A stretch of DNA of 64,000 bases from Alphaproteobacteria bacterium (GCA_004295055.1 SHNJ01000017.1:1-64000); one strand, 5' to 3'; numbered from the stretch's first letter, positions 8,432 through 17,070 are shown. Translations and numbers: made by a program. Notes: generated by a model not told the origin, from the sequence alone.

Positions 8432-9562
8432 ATGTCCAAAATCGATTATTACCAGCTTCTCGAAATTGAACGCACCGCCGACGGTGCCTCGATCAAAGCC
8501 GCGTTTCGTAAAAAGGCGATGGATTGCCATCCCGACCGTCATCCCGGCGACAAAGAAGCCGAAGCCAAATTCAAACAATTAAACGAAGCCTATCAAGTTC
8601 TGTCCGACGATCAAAAACGCGCGGCTTATGATCGGTATGGCCATTCCGCCTTTGAACAAGGTGGATTTGGCGGTGCGGACGGATTCGGCGATTTCTCTTT
8701 CACATCGTCCTTTGCCGATATTTTCGAAGAAATGTTCGGCGATTTCATGGGTGGCCGCCAACGCGGTTCCACCGGCCGCGGCGCCGATTTGCGGTACAAT
8801 ATGGAACTTAGTTTAGAAGATGCGTTCCATGGCAAGGATACGCAAATTCGCGTTCCAGGTTCCGCCACTTGCAACGATTGCAACGGATCGGGTTCGGCCG
8901 ATGGTTCCGCGCCGGCGGCTTGTAATTATTGCCACGGCAGCGGCAAAATAAGATCCAATCAAGGATTCTTTATGGTGGAACGCACCTGCACCGCCTGTAA
9001 CGGTCAGGGCCAAGTGATCGCCAAACCATGTAAAACTTGTTCCGGCGCCGGGCGCGTGCGCAAAGAAAAAACTTTGGCGGTCAATATTCCCGCCGGCGTC
9101 GAAGATGGTACGCGTATTCGTCTTGCCGGCGAGGGCGAACCCGGCATGCGTGGCGGCAATGCCGGTGATTTATACATTTTTCTTGCCGTGCAACCGCACC
9201 GTTTTTTCAAACGCGATGGCGCGAATTTATTCGCCTCGATTCCAATTCCCATGACCACGGCGGCCTTGGGCGGACAGGTGGAAATTCCGACCATCGATGG
9301 CAAGATGCAGAAACTATCCATTCCCGCCGGCGCGCAATTCGGCCAGCAATTCCGGTTAAAGGGCCAAGGCATGAATATCATGCGCGCCAAATCGCGCGGC
9401 GATATGTTCGTCGATTTGCGCATTGAAACCCCAGTGCATTTGAATAAAAAGCAGCAGCAATTATTGAAAGAATTGCAAGACTCGCTGGGCGATAAATCGA
9501 CACCGGAATCCAGCGGGTTTTTTGATAAAATCAAAGATTTTATGGATCAAGACAGTAATTAA
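8432..9562 (+). CDS. dnaJ: Chaperone protein DnaJ (Hsp40)
   Basis: Hsp40 co-chaperone that delivers substrates to DnaK and stimulates its ATPase. The J domain is at residues 1-70 with the HPD motif (CHPDRHPGD), followed by a Gly/Phe-rich linker. The zinc-finger region has four CxxCxGxG-type repeats (CNDCNGSG, CNYCHGSG, CTACNGQG, CKTCSGAG), and the C-terminal substrate-binding domains follow. Length 376 residues is normal. No Shine-Dalgarno is visible because repeat DNA runs up to the start codon; translation may depend on dnaK. Confidence 0.98.
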   Translation: MSKIDYYQLLEIERTADGASIKAAFRKKAMDCHPDRHPGDKEAEAKFKQLNEAYQVLSDDQKRAAYDRYGHSAFEQGGFGGADGFGDFSFTSSFADIFEEMFGDFMGGRQRGSTGRGADLRYNMELSLEDAFHGKDTQIRVPGSATCNDCNGSGSADGSAPAACNYCHGSGKIRSNQGFFMVERTCTACNGQGQVIAKPCKTCSGAGRVRKEKTLAVNIPAGVEDGTRIRLAGEGEPGMRGGNAGDLYIFLAVQPHRFFKRDGANLFASIPIPMTTAALGGQVEIPTIDGKMQKLSIPAGAQFGQQFRLKGQGMNIMRAKSRGDMFVDLRIETPVHLNKKQQQLLKELQDSLGDKSTPESSGFFDKIKDFMDQDSN

Positions 9563-9563
9563 T

Positions 9564-10175
9564 TTATCGCGCATCCCGAGTTATAGGATGAAAGCGCACT
9601 TGTTTCGGGTCGCCTTCTATTTTTCCCCGCACTTTGTTTTTACCACGATTTGCCCAATTATTAACCGTACTGACAGTAACGTCTAAGGCTGCCGCAGCTT
9701 GTTTGTAGCTATAGTTATATCCGTGAATTAAAAGTAATGCATCCTGTTCTTCAGGCGATAGACTCTCAATATAGGCTAAGGTCTTGTCTGCGAGGGGGCT
9801 GCCACCTTTTGTATCGGATTTGCCCAAAAAGCGTCTATGCTTGAATGTTTTTTCTGTATATTTTTTGTTTCTCGTATGTTGCTTGCGTTGTTTTGAAATC
9901 AGGTGTCTTGCAACGGCATAAAACCAAGATAATATACCACTGGTATCTAGTTCTTTAGCTTTACATTGAAAGCGCACCCAGCATTCTTGAGCAAGATCAT
10001 CCGCCCCTATTTGTCCATTTGTCCCAGCATGCTTTTTGACAACGCGAGCAATCCGAATAATATGCGGCCATAATCCTTGGGCAATGGCATTAAAATCTGG
10101 TTTTAATACATTTAATGCAGCTTTTAGCCTCTGCGGAACTTCGTCCTCTGGCCATCTTGATGATGCCATACCCAT
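9564..10175 (-). CDS. ECF-type RNA polymerase sigma factor
   Basis: Group-4-like sigma factor of 203 residues. Region 2 spans about residues 40-110 (ADDLAQECWVRFQ, then GILSWFYAVARHLISKQRKQ). Region 4 spans about 136-185 (LSPEEQDALLLIHGYNYSYK, then a helix-turn-helix ending STVNNWANRGKNKVRGK). There is a basic linker between them. GAGGAA is well placed before the ATG. It is 40 bp downstream of an unknown gene on the same strand and converges with dnaJ with a 1-bp gap. No recognisable anti-sigma factor is adjacent, so the signal it responds to is unknown. Confidence 0.85.
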   Translation of the reverse strand: MGMASSRWPEDEVPQRLKAALNVLKPDFNAIAQGLWPHIIRIARVVKKHAGTNGQIGADDLAQECWVRFQCKAKELDTSGILSWFYAVARHLISKQRKQHTRNKKYTEKTFKHRRFLGKSDTKGGSPLADKTLAYIESLSPEEQDALLLIHGYNYSYKQAAAALDVTVSTVNNWANRGKNKVRGKIEGDPKQVRFHPITRDAR

Positions 10176-10215
10176 TATTTCCTCAAGATTAAAGCCTGGT
10201 ATAGCCTGTAATTAG

Positions 10216-10764
10216 CTATTTTTGCTGACCGTGCGTGCGCCATGCTTCCATTACAACCAAAGAAATAGTAGCTGCTCCAGCAGTAGACGCAAATTTAGCG
10301 GCACCACCACTAGTAGTAGTCTCCAATCTTTTTAATGCAGCCATGATCAAAAGAATATCTTCGTAAACATTTGCGACTGCTCCCGCATTCTCAAATTTCC
10401 CATGTTTTGCGGCGGCCATTAGTGAATCACGGGTAAACTCCAATTGATCGCGCGAATAGCCACAATATTTAAGGCCTTTTTTCACAGCGGCAGTAAAAAC
10501 TTCCCAATTTGTATTGGAACTTGCTTCAGAAAATTCGGATTCTGGCTTTTTGCCCACCAATAATTTTTCATCTTTATCAGCGGTTACGGCTCCATAGGCA
10601 ATAGCATAAGCAGCAAAGGCGCTAAGCAAATTTTTCCCCTGGGCATGATTCAATGCGTCTAAAATATCGGCAACAGTCGCTGCTTCCATAGTGGCCGCCA
10701 GCTTTTTATACTCGGCGGCATCGATCATTTGAATTAATGGTTTTGTATCGGCTGGTGCAGACAT
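10216..10764 (-). CDS. Hypothetical protein encoded with the sigma factor
   Basis: Unrecognised 182-residue, mostly helical protein without a signal peptide. The only hydrophobic stretch is weak and near the C-terminus (about residues 155-172, Gly/Ala-rich). AAGGAG precedes the ATG at good spacing. It lies directly upstream of the ECF sigma factor in a probable two-gene operon, where an anti-sigma factor or regulator would often sit, but I see no zinc-binding HxxxCxxC motif or clear membrane anchor. A regulatory link is inference from position only. Confidence 0.75.
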   Translation of the reverse strand: MSAPADTKPLIQMIDAAEYKKLAATMEAATVADILDALNHAQGKNLLSAFAAYAIAYGAVTADKDEKLLVGKKPESEFSEASSNTNWEVFTAAVKKGLKYCGYSRDQLEFTRDSLMAAAKHGKFENAGAVANVYEDILLIMAALKRLETTTSGGAAKFASTAGAATISLVVMEAWRTHGQQK

Positions 10765-10783
10765 CGGAACTCCTTTTGATTGA

Positions 10784-10833
10784 CCAATACTTTAAGAATA
10801 TATTTCCTATTAATCAACAAATATATTTTTAAC
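10784..10833 (-). promoter_or_regulatory. AT-rich upstream element of the sigma-factor operon
   Basis: About 50 bp of AT-rich DNA upstream of the 10764 start. Read on the minus strand it begins GTTAAAAATATATTT and later has AAATATATTCTTAAAG. It aligns with few gaps to the region upstream of the 28692 gene (28699-28748), so the two genes may share a promoter type. No GGAAC-type ECF promoter is visible. Confidence 0.3.
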
Positions 10834-10896
10834 GGATAATTATATTGTCGCCATTAATCCATTGTTTTTTCTGCCCATTCCCAGCTATAGGAAGAT

Positions 10897-11634
10897 ATGA
10901 AACCAATTTCCATCTGTGTGATTGGCCCGAATGGGCGTATGGGCAAGCAAATTATCGCGGCCGTGCAAAGCGACGCGCGGTTTGCATTGGCCGGAACTTT
11001 GTCACGCGCCAGTCTTGCCAATGATAAGCAAAATATATCCAAATCCGATTTGGTGATTGAATTTACCCGAGCGGAATCGACTGGCGATTGGGCGAAACTA
11101 TGCGCCGAATATAAAAAACCACTCGTGTCCGGCACTACCGGATTAAGTGATGCGCAATTTACGAGCTTGAGAGAAGTCGCGAAAACGATTCCAATTTTTC
11201 ACGCTAATAATATGAGTAAGGGCGTATTCGTCGCCCAGCAACTGGTCGCGCAAGCATCCAGATTATTGGGCGCGGGTTATGCGGTGGAAATTATTGAAAC
11301 CCATCATGCCAAAAAAGTCGATGCGCCATCGGGCACCGCGCTGAATTTGGCCAAGGCGGCGGCGGATGCGCGTGGCCTCGATAAAAGTAAATATATTTAT
11401 GGACGCGAAGGGCAAACTGGCGCGCGGCCAGCCGATCAAATCGCCATTCACGCGCTGCGCGGCGGCGATGTCATTGGCGAACATCATGTGCATTTTCTGG
11501 GATCGTACGAACGGCTGGAAATTACGCACCGCGCCTTGAATCGCGAATTGTTCGCGCGCGGTGCGCTGGATGCGGCTCATTGGCTTTTGAAACAAAAACC
11601 AAGCCTGTATGGCATGGCCGACTTATTGGCTTAA
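10897..11634 (+). CDS. dapB: 4-hydroxy-tetrahydrodipicolinate reductase
   Basis: Reduces hydroxy-tetrahydrodipicolinate with NAD(P)H in the lysine and meso-diaminopimelate pathway, feeding peptidoglycan synthesis. The N-terminal Rossmann motif is IGPNGRMGKQI, VSGTTG is the conserved cofactor-site loop, and ETHHAKKVDAPSGTALNLAK contains the catalytic His-His and Lys residues; GGDVIGEHHV is also typical. Length 245 residues is slightly short but complete. AGGAAG precedes the ATG. It stands alone, unlike the frequent pairing with dnaJ seen in relatives, because the sigma-factor operon is inserted between them. Confidence 0.97.
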   Translation: MKPISICVIGPNGRMGKQIIAAVQSDARFALAGTLSRASLANDKQNISKSDLVIEFTRAESTGDWAKLCAEYKKPLVSGTTGLSDAQFTSLREVAKTIPIFHANNMSKGVFVAQQLVAQASRLLGAGYAVEIIETHHAKKVDAPSGTALNLAKAAADARGLDKSKYIYGREGQTGARPADQIAIHALRGGDVIGEHHVHFLGSYERLEITHRALNRELFARGALDAAHWLLKQKPSLYGMADLLA

Positions 11635-11703
11635 CTATCGCCTTTGTTCCGCCATTTGTCTTTGCCGTAACAACATCAGTCTTACAACTTCGTCTCTAGA
11701 CAT
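11635..11703 (-). CDS. Possible 22-residue micro-protein
   Basis: A short frame reading MSRDEVVRLMLLRQRQMAEQ plus two Arg, starting right after a well-spaced GGAAGG and ending immediately beside the dapB stop. The predicted peptide is one amphipathic, Arg/Gln-rich helix. Upstream DNA is very AT-rich (TAATATTA-like runs) and could hold a promoter. At this length it could be chance. Confidence 0.3.
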   Translation of the reverse strand: MSRDEVVRLMLLRQRQMAEQRR

Positions 11704-11847
11704 ATTCACCTTCCATGCTCTATATAATGTTAATATAATATTATTACTATTTATTAATTATAATATATATAATATTACAATTAATGTCAAGTTACATTTA
11801 TATTAATTTCAATATACGGGTTATGGACGATAGGATATGAGTGGTTT
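11704..11847. other. AT-rich intergenic stretch before nth
   Basis: Strongly AT-rich spacer with overlapping TAATAT/ATATTA palindromes, probably holding promoters for nth on the plus strand and the possible micro-gene on the minus strand. I see no defined element. Confidence 0.4.
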
Positions 11848-12519
11848 ATGCCACCTGTAAAAAAAGCCAAACAGCGCCTGATGAGCTCCGCAGAAATCGA
11901 ACAATTTTTTTCGATTTTACAGGCGGCGAATCCGGAACCTAAGACAGAATTGGAATATAAAAATCCATTTACGCTGTTGGTGGCGGTGGTGTTATCGGCG
12001 CAAGCAACCGATGCCAGCGTCAACAAAGCCACCAAAGATTTATTTAAAAAAATCGATAGCCCACAAAAAATGTTGGTGCTGGGCGAGGCGGGTTTGAAAA
12101 ATTATGTCAAAACCATCGGTCTTTATAATGCCAAGGCAAAAAATATTATCGCGCTGTCGAAGATTCTGATCGATGAATTCGGCGGCGAAGTTCCGCGCAC
12201 GCGCGAAGAATTGGAAAAATTGCCGGGCGTTGGGCGCAAAACCGCCAATGTGGTTTTGAATGTGGTGTTTGGTCAGGCGACCCTAGCGGTCGACACGCAT
12301 ATATTCCGCGTATCGAATCGTACCGGCCTGGCGCCGGGAAAAAATCCGCTGGAAGTGGAATTGAATTTGGAAAAACGCGTTCCGGAAAAATTCAAACGTC
12401 ACGCGCATCATTGGATCATTCTGCATGGGCGCTATATTTGCAAGGCGCGCCGGCCGGAATGTTTCCGTTGCCCGGTTGTAAAACAATGTCAGTATCCGGA
12501 TAGAATTCTAGAAAATTGA
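11848..12519 (+). CDS. nth: Endonuclease III (DNA glycosylase/AP lyase)
   Basis: Base-excision repair glycosylase and AP lyase that removes oxidised pyrimidines. The helix-hairpin-helix LPGVGRKTAN carries the catalytic Lys, and AVDTHIFRVSNR carries the catalytic Asp. The 4Fe-4S cluster motif is complete at the C-terminus, with four Cys spaced C-x6-C-x2-C-x5-C (CKARRPECFRCPVVKQC). Length 223 residues is normal. Ends 3 bp from a convergent gene. Confidence 0.97.
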   Translation: MPPVKKAKQRLMSSAEIEQFFSILQAANPEPKTELEYKNPFTLLVAVVLSAQATDASVNKATKDLFKKIDSPQKMLVLGEAGLKNYVKTIGLYNAKAKNIIALSKILIDEFGGEVPRTREELEKLPGVGRKTANVVLNVVFGQATLAVDTHIFRVSNRTGLAPGKNPLEVELNLEKRVPEKFKRHAHHWIILHGRYICKARRPECFRCPVVKQCQYPDRILEN

Positions 12520-12522
12520 TTA

Positions 12523-12951
12523 TCATCTGCGCCGGGATCGAAAAAGTGAAGATATTTCAAATCGAGTAGCTTGATCAGGTGCCGGTGTTCTTGATTTTGG
12601 TTCTGACACAATAGTTTTGATTTCATCGCCTTCTATAAATTCTCGTATTCTTTGCATCACCATTTCCGGCCGCATATTCCGTTCGATCTGCTCAAGCCGT
12701 TCTTGACGGCGCATAATCATCGCAGCCGCAAACCATGTTGCCGGGGCCGATAAAAATCCCATGACTGCAATATCGAACATAAGCGGAATTTTGAACGCGC
12801 TACCAACGGCAATTCCAACAATCGGCACAGCAAATAAACTCAATCCGCAAGTTATCGCAAGCGCCGTGCCGATTTTTTGTAAACGGGCAATGCGCTTACA
12901 CAACCGTTCCCGGGCGTGGGTAAGTGTGTCAGTAAGGGATCCGGAGTTCAA
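12523..12951 (-). CDS. Hypothetical two-helix membrane protein downstream of bactofilin
   Basis: Unrecognised 142-residue protein with two transmembrane stretches at about residues 28-50 and 58-80, separated by a short turn. A basic helix precedes them (HARERLCKRIARLQK) and a long polar, partly coiled C-terminal tail follows. The start appears to be a TTG placed directly after the bactofilin stop, so translation is probably coupled; no in-frame ATG is available until residue 59. The tight linkage suggests a membrane partner or anchor for the bactofilin, which is inference. Confidence 0.65.
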   Translation of the reverse strand: MNSGSLTDTLTHARERLCKRIARLQKIGTALAITCGLSLFAVPIVGIAVGSAFKIPLMFDIAVMGFLSAPATWFAAAMIMRRQERLEQIERNMRPEMVMQRIREFIEGDEIKTIVSEPKSRTPAPDQATRFEISSLFRSRRR

Positions 12952-13857
12952 TTAGAACCCGCCGGAAGATGTGCCATACAGGCCGCCTTGGCCTTGATAT
13001 CCGCCGCCACGTTGCTGATTATTATTGGCGCGGGTTTGATTGGCTGGTTGCGTTGGCGCTGCGGCGCGCGGCGTGGCCGACAAAGACTGTAAATCGCCGT
13101 TAATTTCGCCGCCGGCATCCACTTGGATCGTGCCATAACGCACCGATCCGGTGATTTTACCGCCTGGCATCACATGCAAGCGGTTGCGCACGGTTAAATT
13201 GCCTTCAAAATTTCCGGCCACCATGGCGTTATCGATTTCGGCATTGCCTTTGAACGTGCCGGATGGCGCGATTTCAATTTGTTTGCAATCCTTCAGGGCC
13301 GCTTGAACGTGGCCTTCGACCACCAGGATATCGCAAGTGGTGATTTCGCCATTCAGCGAAATATCGGGACCGACCACCAAGCGGCGGCCTTCGCCGCCTT
13401 GTTGTTGTCTCGTTTCCAAACGCGTTGGTTGCGGCGCCGGTGCGGCTGGCGCGGGGTTTGCGGCATAAATCGGCGCGGCCGGTTGTTGCTGCGCGGCCGG
13501 TGCAAAATTTGGCGCGTTATTTTGCGGATTGGCATATCCAGCATTGAAAATATTTGGTGCCGGCTGATGGCTGGCTTGGCCGTTGGCGGCTGGGGCTGCA
13601 TTCATCGGAGAATTCTGGAATGTGGGATTGGCTTGGGTCATCGAAGAAACCTCTGCTTTTGCTGGAGTGGGGGAGGGATTAGCCGGTACGGCCTTTACAA
13701 CAGGGGCTGGTTGCGGTCGATTGCCATTTGTATCTGCTTGCGCGGTTGGATTCGCGCCGCCAATGGTGATCGGCGTGGTTTTGGCCAGACTGGCCAAAGC
13801 CTCTTCTTGCAGGTAATTGCCTTGTTCTCCCAAAAGGTCTTGCCTTTTTAAGATCAT
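12952..13857 (-). CDS. Bactofilin-family cytoskeletal protein
   Basis: Polymer-forming scaffold protein. The conserved DUF583/bactofilin beta-helix covers about residues 160-270 (VVGPDISLNGEITTCDILVV, then repeated short strands with a Gly every 5-7 residues, e.g. APSGTFKGNAEI and MPGGKITGSVRYG). The N-terminal 155 residues are an unusually long low-complexity linker rich in Pro, Ala, Gln and Asn, and the C-terminus is Gln/Gly-rich. Most bactofilins are shorter (about 150-200 residues). Upstream GGGAACG is a weak ribosome binding site. Probably in one transcript with the following membrane protein. Confidence 0.88.
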   Translation of the reverse strand: MILKRQDLLGEQGNYLQEEALASLAKTTPITIGGANPTAQADTNGNRPQPAPVVKAVPANPSPTPAKAEVSSMTQANPTFQNSPMNAAPAANGQASHQPAPNIFNAGYANPQNNAPNFAPAAQQQPAAPIYAANPAPAAPAPQPTRLETRQQQGGEGRRLVVGPDISLNGEITTCDILVVEGHVQAALKDCKQIEIAPSGTFKGNAEIDNAMVAGNFEGNLTVRNRLHVMPGGKITGSVRYGTIQVDAGGEINGDLQSLSATPRAAAPTQPANQTRANNNQQRGGGYQGQGGLYGTSSGGF

Positions 13858-13889
13858 ATAATCGTTCCCATAGCAAAATTATGGTTCCA

Positions 13890-13911
13890 AAATTTGATAT
13901 TCATCAAATTT
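13890..13911. promoter_or_regulatory. Perfect inverted repeat in the bactofilin/kinase divergent region
   Basis: AAATTTGAT and ATCAAATTT, nine bases each, flank a 4-bp loop. It lies 33 bp upstream of the bactofilin start in the 254-bp divergent spacer before the kinase gene. It could be an operator or a hairpin. I see nothing else definite in the spacer. Confidence 0.45.
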
Positions 13912-14111
13912 AATAGCAATTGTCCCGTGCAACCAAAACTGTCGTCCTGGCCTTACCCTGTTCTATTTATAATTGGGGGTAATTATGCCTGAAAAAGATA
14001 CGATAGTAAATTAAAAAAATTGGGGGATAGTTTGTGCTTATGCCTTGGGGAAAACATATCTGCCCCTATAATAAGCCGTTAATTTCATCAATAGATCCAA
14101 AGAGTTACTAT

Positions 14112-15104
14112 ATGTCATCCCCTTATGATTTACTCGGTATCGGCAACGCGATTGTCGATGTCCTGGCCTCGATCGACGAGCAATTTATTAGCAAACATAA
14201 CATGCGTAAGGGGGCGATGACCCTGGTCAGCCAGGAAGAGGCGGAACGCATATACAAGGCCTTACCGTCCCCCAAAACCGTTGCTGGTGGCGCGGTTGCG
14301 AATAGTTGCGTTGGCGCAGCGATGCTCGGCAGCCGCGTGGCCTATATCGGCAAGGTTAAAGAAGACGATGTGGGAAATATTTTTGCAAACGACATGCAGT
14401 CGTTGGGCGTACATTTCAAAACCGCCAAAACCGGGGCAGGGCCCAGCACGGCGCGGTCGATGATATGCGTGACGCCGGACGGACAGCGCACCATGAACAC
14501 ATTTCTGGGCGCTTGCACCGGAATCGAAAAATCCGATATCGACGAACATTTGCTGGCCAAATCCAAAATATTTTTTATCGAAGGATATTTGTGGGATGTC
14601 GCCAGCGTGCGTCCGCATTTGCAATTGGCGGCGGGATTAAGCCACGCGGGCGGAAACCGCGTTGCATTGACATTGTCCGATGCGTGGTTGGTGGATAGGT
14701 ATAGGGATGAAATCCGCCGGTTTGTACACGATCATGTCGATATTTTATTCGCCAATGAATCGGAAATAATTTCATTCTACCAAACCGGCGATTTGGATGA
14801 AGCGATTTCCCACATGCGCCGTGATTGCAATCTGGGCGTTATCACCCGAAGCGATCAAGGATCATTGGTGGTGGACCGGAATAACACTATCCCGATCGCC
14901 GCTGAAAAAGTGAATGTGGTCGACACGACCGGGGCCGGCGATTTATACGCCGGCGGATTTTTGTTCGGCCTTGCCGCCGGATATCCGCTGGAACGTTGCG
15001 GCCACATAGCGGCTATTTGCGCCGGTGAAATCATCTCGCATATTGGCGCACGTCCGCAAGCGGATTTGCAAAAACTGGTTCAATCGAAATTGGCGCTAGT
15101 ATGA
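14112..15104 (+). CDS. PfkB-family carbohydrate kinase, adenosine-kinase-like
   Basis: Ribokinase-fold sugar or nucleoside kinase of 330 residues. It opens with LLGIGNAIVDVLA, has the substrate-binding GGAVANSC motif, and the C-terminal PfkB signature VVDTTGAGDLYAGGFLFG with the catalytic Asp. The closest pattern I know is the group annotated as adenosine kinase in alphaproteobacteria, but substrate cannot be fixed from motifs. I use the ATG giving MSSPYDLLGI; an upstream extension of 26 residues is not conserved. Overlaps the next gene by 4 bp. Confidence 0.9.
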   Translation: MSSPYDLLGIGNAIVDVLASIDEQFISKHNMRKGAMTLVSQEEAERIYKALPSPKTVAGGAVANSCVGAAMLGSRVAYIGKVKEDDVGNIFANDMQSLGVHFKTAKTGAGPSTARSMICVTPDGQRTMNTFLGACTGIEKSDIDEHLLAKSKIFFIEGYLWDVASVRPHLQLAAGLSHAGGNRVALTLSDAWLVDRYRDEIRRFVHDHVDILFANESEIISFYQTGDLDEAISHMRRDCNLGVITRSDQGSLVVDRNNTIPIAAEKVNVVDTTGAGDLYAGGFLFGLAAGYPLERCGHIAAICAGEIISHIGARPQADLQKLVQSKLALV

Positions 15105-16378
15105 TCAATAGCAAGGCGCTGCAATTTTACCGCGACCGCAATCTGATCGTTATTTTTTATCTGGGTCTTGCCAGCGGCTTGCCGTTGTTGCTGACGCTTT
15201 CCACCTTGTCGGCCTGGTTGACTGAAACCGGCGTTAATATTAAAACCATCGGTTTGTTTGCGCTGGTTGGGCTGCCGTACAGTTTAAAATTTCTGTGGGC
15301 GCCGCTGAAAGATTCTATTTCCATTCCCGTGCTATCGCGCTTATTGGGCCATCGGCTTAGCTGGCTGTTTGTCACGCAAATATTGCTGGCTGCAAGCGCT
15401 TATGCGCTTAGTTCAATGGATCCGCAGACTCAATTATGGGATATGGCGCTGGTTTGCTTAATGCTGGCGTTTTTTTCCGCCAGCCAGGATATCGTGTCCG
15501 ACGCATACCGGATCGAATTGCAGGAACGCGCGCACGTCATGGGTGCTGGCGCGGCGGTGCATGCGGTGGGATACCGCCTTGGCATGTTGATTGCGGGTGC
15601 TGGCGCGCTATATCTCGCCGATCCTTCGATTTACGGGTATAGCTGGAATTACGTTTACAAAATAATGGCCGTTTTGATGCTGGCGTTGTCCTTTATTTGC
15701 TGGCTTTGTCCTAAATCACGCACGGATTTGGCGCGCGAAGGCAAATTGCAAGTAAGCCTGCGCCAAAGCGTGATCGAGCCGTTGCTGGATTTTTCCCGCC
15801 GGTCGCATTGGATTTGGATCGCCGCTTTTATTTTATTATTCAAACTGGGTGACGCTTTGGCAACCTCGCTCGCAACCCCATTTTACTTGGAATTGCAGTT
15901 TACCAAGGTTGAAATCGCCAATATCACTAAAATCTTCGGGCCCATCGCGTTTCTGATCGGCGGCTTTGCGGGCGGCGAAATGGTGCGGCGGATCGGCATG
16001 ATGCGCAGCCTTTGGATTGGCGGCATTCTGCAATTATTGTCGAATTTTCTATTTTCAGTGCAGGCGATGGTCGGGCACGATTTATGGATGCTAACTGCGA
16101 CCATCGGCGTTGAAAATTTCACCAGCGGAATCGGCGGCGTGGCATTTGTCGCCTATTTATCGGCCTTGTGCAATTTGCAATATACCGCGTCCCAATACGC
16201 GATTCTGACGTCGTTAATGGCGCTGGGGCGGACGGTGTTGTCGTCCGGCAGCGGCTATATGGTCGCCAGTATTGGTTGGGTTTGGTTTTTCGTGGCAACC
16301 GCGGCGGCTGCCGTTCCGGGCCTTGCGATCTTATATTATTTGATGAAACAACTGCCGCCGAAAGAGCAGATTAATTAA
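15101..16378 (+). CDS. AmpG-like muropeptide permease (MFS)
   Basis: Major facilitator protein of 425 residues with about 12 transmembrane helices. It resembles AmpG, which imports GlcNAc-anhydroMurNAc peptides for cell-wall recycling. Seen: YLGLASGLPLLLTLSTLSAW near the N-terminus, PYSLKFLWAPLKD at the first cytoplasmic loop, and ASQDIVSDAYRIELQ in the central part, all typical of AmpG. It starts in an ATGA overlap with the kinase stop, so the two are probably an operon, perhaps linking sugar recycling and phosphorylation (inference). Ends 4 bp past the convergent phoB stop. Confidence 0.88.
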   Translation: MINSKALQFYRDRNLIVIFYLGLASGLPLLLTLSTLSAWLTETGVNIKTIGLFALVGLPYSLKFLWAPLKDSISIPVLSRLLGHRLSWLFVTQILLAASAYALSSMDPQTQLWDMALVCLMLAFFSASQDIVSDAYRIELQERAHVMGAGAAVHAVGYRLGMLIAGAGALYLADPSIYGYSWNYVYKIMAVLMLALSFICWLCPKSRTDLAREGKLQVSLRQSVIEPLLDFSRRSHWIWIAAFILLFKLGDALATSLATPFYLELQFTKVEIANITKIFGPIAFLIGGFAGGEMVRRIGMMRSLWIGGILQLLSNFLFSVQAMVGHDLWMLTATIGVENFTSGIGGVAFVAYLSALCNLQYTASQYAILTSLMALGRTVLSSGSGYMVASIGWVWFFVATAAAAVPGLAILYYLMKQLPPKEQIN

Positions 16379-17070
16379 GCCACTTCGTTCTGATCCAGCG
16401 AATATCCCGCCGAACGGACGGTGCGGATAATATCGTCGCACCCTTCGATATTGATCGCTTTGCGCAGGCGGCGGATATGCACGTCCACGGTGCGCGCCTC
16501 GACATAGACATTTTGCCCCCACACGGCATCCAGCAATTGTTCGCGGCTGAATACGCGCTGCGGGTTTTCCAGGAAATGGCGCAATAAACGGAATTCGGTT
16601 GGGCCCAAATGAATATCGCGCCCGGCGCGCTTGACGCGGAAGGTGGTCGTATCCAGCACGATATCGCCGAATGTTAAAACATCAGCTTCGCTGTTCGGAT
16701 TGCTCCGGCGCATAACGGCGCGAATACGTGCGCTGACCTCGGCGGGGGAAAATGGCTTGGTAATATAATCGTCGGCGCCGGAATTGAGGCCGCGCAACTT
16801 ATCGGCCTCCTCGCCCTTGGCGGTAATCATGATAATCGGCACGTTGCGGAAATCGTTTTCGCGGCGCAATTGACGGCACACTTCGATCCCAGGAATCAAT
16901 GGCAGCATCCAATCCAGCAAAATTAAATCCGGCTTGCTTTCTTTCACCTGGATCAAGGCTTCTTCGCCGTCATGGGCCAAGGTAACGTTGAATCCCTCTT
17001 GTTCCAGATTGTATTTCAGCAAAGTGGCAATGGCGACATCGTCTTCGACGACTAAAATGGACTGTTTCAT
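16375..17070 (-). CDS. phoB: Phosphate regulon response regulator PhoB
   Basis: OmpR/PhoB-family activator of the Pho regulon. The receiver domain is at residues 1-120 with VVEDDVAIATLL, the phospho-acceptor in LILLDWMLP, and ITKPFSP with the conserved Lys. The winged-helix DNA-binding domain is at about 130-229 (LGPTEFRLLRHFLENPQRVF, VDVHIRRLRKAI). Length 231 residues is standard. The start codon overlaps the phoU stop by 4 bp; it is the last gene of the pst-pho transcript. Likely binding sites are seen before pstS and olsB. Confidence 0.97.
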   Translation of the reverse strand: MKQSILVVEDDVAIATLLKYNLEQEGFNVTLAHDGEEALIQVKESKPDLILLDWMLPLIPGIEVCRQLRRENDFRNVPIIMITAKGEEADKLRGLNSGADDYITKPFSPAEVSARIRAVMRRSNPNSEADVLTFGDIVLDTTTFRVKRAGRDIHLGPTEFRLLRHFLENPQRVFSREQLLDAVWGQNVYVEARTVDVHIRRLRKAINIEGCDDIIRTVRSAGYSLDQNEVA

